Source: JBAXRT01 sp037131065
GTDB taxonomy: Bacteria > Bacteroidota > Bacteroidia > Bacteroidales > FEN-979
Direction of reading: 5' to 3'
Assembly: GCA_037131065.1 (NCBI GenBank)
Contig: JBAXRT010000036.1
Location: forward strand, 1 to 22,677
Length of the DNA: 22,677 bases
Shown here one piece after another: positions 16,376 through 22,677 of this stretch (position 1 is the first letter of the stretch; every line of letters starts with the position of its first letter). The notes under the pieces were generated by a model, which was not told where the DNA came from, made no database searches, and saw only the letters and a list, made by a program, of their open reading frames with translations. A program made the position numbers and the translations under genes.

Positions 16376-17512
16376 ATGAAAAACATGCTTTTTATCCTGA
16401 TTTCTGCCCTGATCCTCGCATCCTGCGCAGATAAAAAAGATAGTTACACCATAAACGGGACCATCAGGGGTGTTGATTCAGGAATGGTCTTTTTACAAAA
16501 ATTTGATGTCGACCAATGGGTGAAGATCGATTCCACCCTGCTGAATAAAGGTGAATTTACCTTTACGGGAAAGAATACTCTTCCCGAAATGTGGTATATC
16601 AGCATGAAGGAGAAGCAGGTGTTTGTTCCCATTTTCGTTGAAAATGCCAAAATTAATATGGAAATTTTTGCCGACAGCATTGATAAAGCCAACATCACAG
16701 GGTCGGCTGCCCACGATACTTACAAGAAATACGAGGAGATGAACAAGTCTTTAAATGCAAGGATTGAAGAGGTTTACAGGGAGTGGAAAAAGGCCAAGGA
16801 AACCAAAGATACCCTCGCCATGGCGAAGACGGATTCGGTTTCGAATGAACTTGACAAACAGATGAAACAGAATCTTATTGATTTTGTCAAGGCCAACAAT
16901 GCCTCGGTTGTATCCTCTTACCTGGTGATCCGCAACGCATGGCAGTTCGACCTTCCCGAAATGGAGGAGGTGCTCAGTGTACTCGATACAAGCCTCAGCA
17001 ATTCCGTTTATACCCAGTCGCTCGTAAAAAGGATTGACGTCCTCAGGAGCGTGGCTGTCGGTCAGCCTGCCCCCGATTTTACGATGAACGACACAATCGG
17101 CCAGCCACTCACCCTATCATCGATCAAAGGCGGATACCTTCTCATCGATTTCTGGGCCTCCTGGTGCAGCCCGTGCCGCGCCGAAAACCCAAATGTAGTA
17201 AAGGCATTCCAGGGTTATAATAAAAAGGGACTGAATATCCTGGGGGTCTCTTTCGATACGAGCCGGGACAAATGGATCCAGGCGGTCAAAGATGATAACC
17301 TTACCTGGATGCAGGTTTCTGACCTGAAGGGATGGGGCAATGCTGCCGGAAAACTTTACGGTGTCATGTCAATCCCCGCGAACGTCCTCCTCGATCCCGA
17401 CAGGAAGATCATCGCCCGCAATATCAAGGGTGAAGAGCTCATGAATAAACTGGAAGAATTGCTGGGTTCCCCGGTCGTAGAGAAAAAAGTAAAAGGGAAA
17501 AAGGGTAAATGA
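16376..17512 (+). CDS. TlpA-family thiol-disulfide oxidoreductase lipoprotein (DUF4369)
   Basis: 378 residues from the ATG at 16376, which has AAGGAGG six nt upstream and opens a lipoprotein signal (LILASC, lipidated Cys17). The frame is open 11 codons further back, but that extension precedes the signal peptide and is rejected. Residues about 20-130 form a DUF4369-like beta domain ('YTINGTIRGVDSGMVFLQKF'). A helical charged linker follows, then a TlpA/AhpC-TSA thioredoxin domain from about 235 with the active site WCSPC (C264, C267) and a cis-Pro segment 'GVMSIPANVLLD'. The likely role is reduction or exchange of disulfides in periplasmic or surface proteins. The C-terminus is lysine-rich. 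The stop overlaps the start of a second TlpA-like gene (ATGA), so the two are co-expressed. Confidence 0.88.
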   Translation: MKNMLFILISALILASCADKKDSYTINGTIRGVDSGMVFLQKFDVDQWVKIDSTLLNKGEFTFTGKNTLPEMWYISMKEKQVFVPIFVENAKINMEIFADSIDKANITGSAAHDTYKKYEEMNKSLNARIEEVYREWKKAKETKDTLAMAKTDSVSNELDKQMKQNLIDFVKANNASVVSSYLVIRNAWQFDLPEMEEVLSVLDTSLSNSVYTQSLVKRIDVLRSVAVGQPAPDFTMNDTIGQPLTLSSIKGGYLLIDFWASWCSPCRAENPNVVKAFQGYNKKGLNILGVSFDTSRDKWIQAVKDDNLTWMQVSDLKGWGNAAGKLYGVMSIPANVLLDPDRKIIARNIKGEELMNKLEELLGSPVVEKKVKGKKGK

Positions 17513-18879
17513 AACGATTATTGCCGCTCCTTTTCCTGTTCTTTCCGGTAACGCTCTGGGCACAGAACAGCATCGAAGGGAGGATTCACAACCTCGATAC
17601 AAAAACGATCTACCTGCTGAGTTTCTATGGTGAGAAATCGACCACCATTGATTCTATTATTGCCGATCCGGCGGGCAGGTTTCTTTTTACCATCGCCCCC
17701 GGCAAAAAACCTGGCATGTACAGGGTTCAGTGGGGGAAGGATAATCTCGTCGACCTGATCTGGAACCGGGAGAATATCTCTTTTGAGACGAACAGCCTCA
17801 CTCCTTCCGACAGCCTCGTCATTATAAATTCGGTTGAAAACCGGATCTATTATGATTATTCGAAAAAGGACAGGAACACCCAGTCGCGCCTTGAACTGCT
17901 CATGCCGGTGGTGGATTATTACCCGGTGCATGATTCCTATTATTACCTGACTGCCGCTGAGATGGAAAGGATCCAGAAGGAGCAGGCCCGGCTGCTTGAT
18001 TCGCTCGACCAGGCTCATCCGGGTTCGTATTCCGCAAGAATTTTTCGCCTCTACCAGACCCCTTTCCTTGCCTCTGGCCTGAAGAAAGAGGAGCGGCTTA
18101 AGGTTCTCCAGCAGCACTATTTCGACAAGGTGAACTTCAATGACACCTCCCTGCTTCACAGCCCGGCATTTGCCAACAAAGCCATCTCCTACCTGGCGTT
18201 GTACAGCGATAACCGCCTGGATAAAAAACACCTGGAGGCGGAATTCATCAGGGCGGTGACCATTATGCTAAGCGCTGCTTCCGTGAACCCTGACGTTTTC
18301 AAATTCCTGCTGGATTACCTGGTCAGCGGATTTGACAAGTATCATTTTGACGAAGTGATCACCTACATTGCGGATAATTTCCAGGATCCTTTCTCCTGTG
18401 AGGACCAGAAGCGTAAATCGAACCTTCAGAAGAAGCTGGAAACCTTTAAAAAGATCGCGGTTGGAAAAGTTGCCCCGGCCATCGAACTTCCCGATCAGAA
18501 GGGTAAAATGGTCACCCTTGCAGGTATTCAGACGGAATACACCCTGCTCGTCTTCTGGTCGACCGAGTGCCCCCATTGCACCGATTTCATGCCGAGGCTG
18601 AAAGCCTTGTACGACAGTCAGAAACCAAAACGTTTTGAAGTGCTTGCGGTCTCTGTCGATACAAGCCGGACCGCCTGGACGGATTTCATCCGGAAGGAAA
18701 AACTCAACTGGCCCAACGTTTCAGACCTGCAGGGGTTTGCGGGTAAAGCGGCAGATGACTACAACATCTATGCCACCCCCACCATGTTTCTCCTCGACAA
18801 AGAGAAGGTCATCCTGTCGAAACCCATATCTTTTCGTGAAACAGAACAGGCTTTGAGGGATCAAAAGCTGCTTCCCTGA
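17509..18879 (+). CDS. TlpA-family thiol-disulfide oxidoreductase (DUF5106-like middle)
   Basis: 456 residues. A cleavable signal peptide (MKRLLPLLFLFFPVTLWAQ) has no lipobox, in contrast to its upstream neighbour, so it is probably soluble in the periplasm. A DUF4369-like N-terminal beta domain ('IEGRIHNLDTKTIYLLSFYG') is followed by a helical region that fits DUF5106 ('FANKAISYLALYSDNRLDKK'), and then a thioredoxin domain with WSTECPHC (C354, C357) and the cis-Pro segment 'IYATPTMFLLD'. The CPHC active site is the DsbA type (CPxC), unlike the CSPC of the partner. The pair may divide oxidising and reducing work, but that is inference. The gene is coupled to the upstream gene by ATGA and ends 75 bp before ruvA. 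Confidence 0.85.
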   Translation: MKRLLPLLFLFFPVTLWAQNSIEGRIHNLDTKTIYLLSFYGEKSTTIDSIIADPAGRFLFTIAPGKKPGMYRVQWGKDNLVDLIWNRENISFETNSLTPSDSLVIINSVENRIYYDYSKKDRNTQSRLELLMPVVDYYPVHDSYYYLTAAEMERIQKEQARLLDSLDQAHPGSYSARIFRLYQTPFLASGLKKEERLKVLQQHYFDKVNFNDTSLLHSPAFANKAISYLALYSDNRLDKKHLEAEFIRAVTIMLSAASVNPDVFKFLLDYLVSGFDKYHFDEVITYIADNFQDPFSCEDQKRKSNLQKKLETFKKIAVGKVAPAIELPDQKGKMVTLAGIQTEYTLLVFWSTECPHCTDFMPRLKALYDSQKPKRFEVLAVSVDTSRTAWTDFIRKEKLNWPNVSDLQGFAGKAADDYNIYATPTMFLLDKEKVILSKPISFRETEQALRDQKLLP

Positions 18880-18894
18880 ACCCGGTTTTTTTTT
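18856..18894 (+). terminator. Possible weak intrinsic terminator after the TlpA pair
   Basis: AGGGA (18856-18860) and TCCCT (18873-18877) can pair around a 12-nt loop, overlapping the last codons of the gene. Nine T follow at 18886-18894, eight nt after the stem. The short stem and the gap make this weak. The T run also overlaps the start of the ruvA -7 element. Confidence 0.25.
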
Positions 18895-18901
18895 ACCTTT
18901 G
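18894..18901 (+). promoter_or_regulatory. TAnnTTTG -7 element for ruvA-sprA
   Basis: TACCTTTG is an exact match to the Bacteroidota -7 consensus, 53 nt before the ruvA ATG. No clear -33 TTTG is seen at 19-21 nt upstream. The leader would contain two minimal open frames (ATG-GCC-TAA at 18934-18942 and ATG-GAC-GAA-TAA at 18944-18955). Confidence 0.5.
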
Positions 18902-18954
18902 CGCATTCCAAAAAAATTATTTTTCACCTGTTTATGGCCTAAAATGGACGAATA

Positions 18955-19539
18955 ATGTACGAATTCATCAAGGGAAAACTTACGGAGAAAAACCCGGCGT
19001 ATGCCGTTATCGACGTCCAGGGCGTCGGTTATATCCTGAATATTTCGATTCACACCTACTCTCAGATCACTGAGAATGAACATTGTACTCTTTATACTCA
19101 CCTGGTGGTCAGGGAGGACGAAATGCTTCTGTTCGGATTTGCTGAAAAAGAGGAACGGGAGCTGTTCCGACAGTTGATCAGTGTTTCAGGAGTAGGAGTG
19201 AGCACGGCAAGGATCATTCTCTCCTCACTTTCACCCCATGAGGTATGTCGCGCCATCACGGAAGGAAATGCCCCCCTTCTCCAGAGCATCAAGGGGATAG
19301 GGACAAAAACTGCACAAAGGATCATCATAGATTTGAAGGATAAGCTTTCGCGCGACCTGATTCCTCAAGAAAAAGTAGGTTTCCTGCACAATACTAAGAA
19401 GGAAGAAGCGTTATCAGGATTGATCATTCTGGGTTTCCCGAAGATGGTTGCTGAAAAAGCATTGAACAGGATCATCGGATCGGAAGGCACCGGGTTATCG
19501 GTGGAACAGTTGATCAAACAGGCGCTAAAAATTTTGTGA
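18955..19539 (+). CDS. ruvA: Holliday junction branch migration protein RuvA
   Basis: 194 residues, full length. RuvA binds four-way DNA junctions as a tetramer and loads the RuvB motor. The N-terminal OB domain begins 'MYEFIKGKLTEKNPAYAVID' with 'GVGYILNIS'. Two helix-hairpin-helix DNA-binding motifs are clear ('LISVSGVGVSTARIIL' and 'LQSIKGIGTKTAQRIIIDLK'). A flexible linker and the C-terminal RuvB-binding domain ('KKEEALSGLIILGFP') follow. The ATG overlaps the stop of a three-codon open frame (TAATG). It lies 15 nt upstream of sprA in the same frame, an order I recall from other Bacteroidota. ruvB and ruvC are not in the window. Confidence 0.95.
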   Translation: MYEFIKGKLTEKNPAYAVIDVQGVGYILNISIHTYSQITENEHCTLYTHLVVREDEMLLFGFAEKEERELFRQLISVSGVGVSTARIILSSLSPHEVCRAITEGNAPLLQSIKGIGTKTAQRIIIDLKDKLSRDLIPQEKVGFLHNTKKEEALSGLIILGFPKMVAEKALNRIIGSEGTGLSVEQLIKQALKIL

Positions 19540-19554
19540 AGAAACTGTGTATTG

Positions 19555-22500
19555 GTGAGGACCTACGCTGACTCCGCTTCAAAAATCATTTACTGCCTGG
19601 TTATCCTGCTGGTTTTTACCGGCTCGGCCTCTTTTGGCGGAGGGTGGAACAACTACGGGGTAACCAGTGCATTTTCAATTTCTTCTGATTCGCTGAAGGG
19701 AGATACCATCCGTTTGCGCTATCCATTTTCGGATGAGACGCTGAACCCGGACCCCGGTTCAAAGGAGGCCAGTGATATTTACCTCAAGAATCCATCCAAC
19801 TTTTCCACCACTGTTGAATATGACCCGGTAACCCGCCAATATTACTACACCTATAAAATCGGGAACATCGAATACCGTGTTCCTACCACGCTCTCGTTCG
19901 AGGAGTTCCAGAACATGGATATGAACACCATGATCGACAATTACTGGAAAGAGAGAGCCAACGCTGCTAGTATAGACAATGCCAAGGGGATCATTCCAAA
20001 AATACGCATCCCCGGAAAGGTGTTTGAGACCATTTTCGGGAATAATACGGTGGATATCCGACCCCAGGGATCGGCCGAGATCAATTTCGGGATCATCTCA
20101 AACCGCCGGGATGACCCGATGCTGAACACCCGCCAGCGCCGGCAGACCAACTTCGATTTCGATGAGAAGATCCAGATGAACGTGATCGCCAAGATCGGGG
20201 ATAAGATCGAGTTCAAGGTCAATTACAATACAGAGGCCACCTTCGATTTTGAGAACAAGCTGAAGCTGAAATATGAGGGCAAGGAGGACGACATCATCCA
20301 GCTGATCGAGGCGGGCGACGTAAACCTGCCGCTTAATACCTCCCTCATCCGTGGCACGGAGAGTCTCTTCGGGATCAAGACCAAGCTGAGGTTTGGAAGG
20401 GTAACCGTTACGGCAGTCTATTCCCAGCAGAAGAGTGAGACCAAGAATATTACAGTGCAGGGAAATGCCCAGACAACCCGTTTCAGGATCAGGGCGGATG
20501 AGTACGAAGAGAACAGGCATTTCTTTGTATCACAGTATTTCAGGGAAAATTACAAGGAGGCGCTCAAAACGTTACCTATCATCACCTCCAACGTGAATAT
20601 TGTAAAGCTGGAAGTCTGGGTCACCAACGTTGGCGCCGCTGTTACGGAGAACCGCAACATCGTAGCCCTGATGGATATCGGAGAAACCACCCCCTACAAC
20701 AAAATCTTTCACGGGTATGGGATGACTTACCCGTCGAACAATTCCAACGACCTCTACAAAGTACTGATGCCAACACCGGCAGATACGGCCAAGATGAGGA
20801 ACATCAACAAGGTGACCGATTACCTGAAAGGTTCCCCGTTCTATCTTATTTCGGGGGAGGACTTTGAGAAGGTTGAAAGTGCACGCAAACTCCTTCCGTC
20901 GGAATTCACCTTTAACTCCAAGATGGGGTTCATCTCCCTTAACATGTCGCTGAATACTGACCAGACACTCGCAGTGGCTTACCAATACCAGGTGCTTGGA
21001 GATACGACCATCTACCAGGTGGGCGAATTTTCGGACCAGGGGATCAATTCTCCGCAGTGCCTCATGGTCAAACTGCTGAAAAGCACATCACTCAACACCA
21101 AGATCCCGACCTGGAAGCTGATGATGAAAAACGTATACGCGCTGGGAGCCTACCAGATCCAGCCGGCCGACTTTACCATGAACATCCTCTATGCCGGCAA
21201 CAACAACGGGGTTCCCACGGCCTACCTTACTGAGACCAGGATCAAGGGCGTTCCCTTGCTGCGCGTGCTCAATTTTGACAATGTAAACCAGCAGTTCAAC
21301 CCACCTCCCGACGGCATGTTCGACTTTTACGACAACGCCACTACACAGGGAGGTACTATCCAGTCGTCGAACGGAAGGATCTTCTTCTCCGTGCTGGAGC
21401 CTTTCGGGAACGACCTGCGCGATTCCATTTTCGATCTGAATGATCCCAAGGGATCGCTGGCACTTGCCGACAAGTACTGTTTTGACTCGCTTTACACGAT
21501 GACCAAGACGATGGCGAAACAATATCCCGACAAGAACAAGTTCATGCTGGAGGGATTTTACAAATCTTCTGCGGGAGCTGAGATCTCACTAAATGCGCTC
21601 AATGTGCCACCGGGGTCCGTGAGGGTCACTGCCGGGGGGATCCTGCTGACTGAAAATGTGGATTACACGGTGGATTATACCCTTGGCCGTGTGAGGATAA
21701 TCAATGAAGGGTTGCTGAATTCGGGGACACCGATCAATATCTCGCTGGAAAGCAACGAGATGTTCAACATACAGACCAAGCGCCTGATGGGGGCACACAT
21801 CGACTACAAGATCAACAAGGATTTCTTCATCGGGGCCACCATCATGAATCTCAATGAACGGCCGCTTACGCAGAAAGTCAATTACGGGGATGAGCCGATG
21901 TCGAACACGATCTGGGGCGTTAACCTCACCTATCGCTCCCAGTCGCGCCTCATCACGCGCTTTGTCGACGCCATCCCGTTTATCCACACCAAGGCAGTCT
22001 CTAATGTAGCCATTGATGCGGAATTTGCACACTTCATCCCTGGCCATTCAAAGGCCATCGGCAAAGCCGGAACGACCTACATCGATGATTTTGAAGGGGC
22101 AAAATCGACCATTGACCTGAAAAACATAGGAAACTGGTTCATTGCCAGTACTCCTCAGGGACAGCCAACACCCGATCTTTTCCCTGAAGGGGCCGCCGGG
22201 ACTGACACCGCATACGGTTACAACAGGGCGAAAATGGCGTGGTATATTATCGATCCTCTTTTCTATGATAAAAACACAAGCCTCATCCCGCCCAACGTAA
22301 ACAATTCCGAGCTTGCAAACCAGTATGTCCGCCAGATATGGGAAACGGAGGTTTTCCCGAACAAGCAGCCACTGAATGGCGTGCCGGTCAACCTGGCTGT
22401 CTTCAACATGGCATACTATCCGTCGGAACGTGGTCCATACAACTACGACGTGCTTCCAACCCAGTATTCCAGCGGTATCAATGCCGACGGTACACTTGCC

Positions 22501-22677
22501 GTTCCTGAAACACGCTGGGGAGGTATCATGCGCAAGATCGAGACCACCGACTTTGATGCTGCCAATATCCAATACATCGAATTCTGGATGATGGACCCCT
22601 TCGTCTATGACTCCACCAATGCCGGTCAGCTTTATTTTAACCTCGGAGATGTTTCGGAAGATATTCTGAGGGATGGC
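19555..22677 (+). CDS. sprA: SprA, T9SS outer-membrane translocon / gliding protein (partial, 5' part)
   Basis: The frame is open from just after the ruvA stop to the right edge: 1041 codons with no stop, about half of a protein usually well over 2000 residues long. SprA (Sov) is the giant outer-membrane beta-barrel channel through which type IX secretion substrates leave the cell. Family-typical segments are 'PTTLSFEEFQNMDMNT', 'DIRPQGSAEINFG', 'FDFDEKIQMNVIAKIGD', 'NYNTEATFDFENKLKL', 'SLFGIKTKLRFG', 'YIDDFEGAKSTIDL', 'WGGIMRKIETTDFDAANI' and 'LYFNLGDVSEDILRDG' at the edge. There is no ATG near the start: GTG at 19555 (or TTG at 19552) opens a plausible signal peptide with hydrophobic core 'IIYCLVILLVFTGSA'. 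The first in-frame ATG is near 19915, too far in. It is probably cotranscribed with ruvA, 15 nt upstream. Confidence 0.93.
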   Translation, partial: MRTYADSASKIIYCLVILLVFTGSASFGGGWNNYGVTSAFSISSDSLKGDTIRLRYPFSDETLNPDPGSKEASDIYLKNPSNFSTTVEYDPVTRQYYYTYKIGNIEYRVPTTLSFEEFQNMDMNTMIDNYWKERANAASIDNAKGIIPKIRIPGKVFETIFGNNTVDIRPQGSAEINFGIISNRRDDPMLNTRQRRQTNFDFDEKIQMNVIAKIGDKIEFKVNYNTEATFDFENKLKLKYEGKEDDIIQLIEAGDVNLPLNTSLIRGTESLFGIKTKLRFGRVTVTAVYSQQKSETKNITVQGNAQTTRFRIRADEYEENRHFFVSQYFRENYKEALKTLPIITSNVNIVKLEVWVTNVGAAVTENRNIVALMDIGETTPYNKIFHGYGMTYPSNNSNDLYKVLMPTPADTAKMRNINKVTDYLKGSPFYLISGEDFEKVESARKLLPSEFTFNSKMGFISLNMSLNTDQTLAVAYQYQVLGDTTIYQVGEFSDQGINSPQCLMVKLLKSTSLNTKIPTWKLMMKNVYALGAYQIQPADFTMNILYAGNNNGVPTAYLTETRIKGVPLLRVLNFDNVNQQFNPPPDGMFDFYDNATTQGGTIQSSNGRIFFSVLEPFGNDLRDSIFDLNDPKGSLALADKYCFDSLYTMTKTMAKQYPDKNKFMLEGFYKSSAGAEISLNALNVPPGSVRVTAGGILLTENVDYTVDYTLGRVRIINEGLLNSGTPINISLESNEMFNIQTKRLMGAHIDYKINKDFFIGATIMNLNERPLTQKVNYGDEPMSNTIWGVNLTYRSQSRLITRFVDAIPFIHTKAVSNVAIDAEFAHFIPGHSKAIGKAGTTYIDDFEGAKSTIDLKNIGNWFIASTPQGQPTPDLFPEGAAGTDTAYGYNRAKMAWYIIDPLFYDKNTSLIPPNVNNSELANQYVRQIWETEVFPNKQPLNGVPVNLAVFNMAYYPSERGPYNYDVLPTQYSSGINADGTLAVPETRWGGIMRKIETTDFDAANIQYIEFWMMDPFVYDSTNAGQLYFNLGDVSEDILRDG

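Noticed and set aside
17518..18231. 237-codon open frame antisense to the second TlpA gene
   Set aside because: It lies fully opposite a gene with clear signal peptide, DUF4369 and thioredoxin motifs, and its own product has no recognisable domain or plausible start context.
20098..22572. Several antisense frames of 90-174 codons over the right end
   Set aside because: All are opposite the continuous SprA frame, which matches the family throughout.

Overview
The window is a stretch of bacterial chromosome from a member of the Bacteroidota, most likely an uncultured Bacteroidales-like lineage. Evidence: a large sprA gene (the type IX secretion / gliding outer-membrane translocon, restricted to this phylum) following ruvA; TAnnTTTG promoter -7 elements upstream of most transcription units; DUF4369-type TlpA thioredoxins; and a LamG/LruC surface lipoprotein. 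Coding density is very high. No tRNA, rRNA, insertion sequence, prophage or CRISPR array was seen.

Layout. (1) 28-3269, minus strand: a surface lipoprotein with two LamG domains and a LruC domain, translationally coupled to a membrane-anchored metallo-beta-lactamase-fold hydrolase whose 3' end runs into a degenerate heptamer repeat at the window edge. (2) 3270-3510: divergent promoter region, the longest gap. (3) 3511-7869, plus strand: an Nramp metal transporter, then a coupled pair consisting of a membrane-anchored degenerate PHP-domain protein and a GT39-family membrane glycosyltransferase. (4) 7829-16283, minus strand: a tightly packed run in the order secreted GH38 alpha-mannosidase, GT87-like membrane mannosyltransferase, recX, prfB, an ArsC/Spx-family protein and fumC. 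Its last gene overlaps the convergent GT39 gene tail-to-tail by 41 bp. prfB carries a complete programmed +1 frameshift site, so the RF2 reading frame is split at 10615-10620. (5) 16284-16375: divergent promoter region. (6) 16376-18879, plus strand: two overlapping TlpA-type thiol-disulfide oxidoreductase genes, one a lipoprotein and one with an ordinary signal peptide. (7) 18955-22677, plus strand: ruvA followed after 15 nt by sprA, which has a non-ATG start and runs off the right edge.

How the genes fit together. The window mixes envelope functions (surface lipoprotein, thioredoxin-like periplasmic redox proteins, sprA, glycan-processing enzymes) with housekeeping genes (fumC, prfB, recX, ruvA). 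The GH38/GT87 and PHP/GT39 pairs both put a glycan-related membrane enzyme next to a secreted or membrane-anchored hydrolase-like protein. I see no clear defence system or wholly new multi-gene system. The best leads are the heptamer repeat that supplies a gene's stop codon, the membrane-anchored degenerate PHP protein coupled to GT39, the nine-G tract in the mannosidase gene, and the RF2 frameshift element with its perfect internal AGGAGG in a phylum that mostly ignores Shine-Dalgarno sequences.
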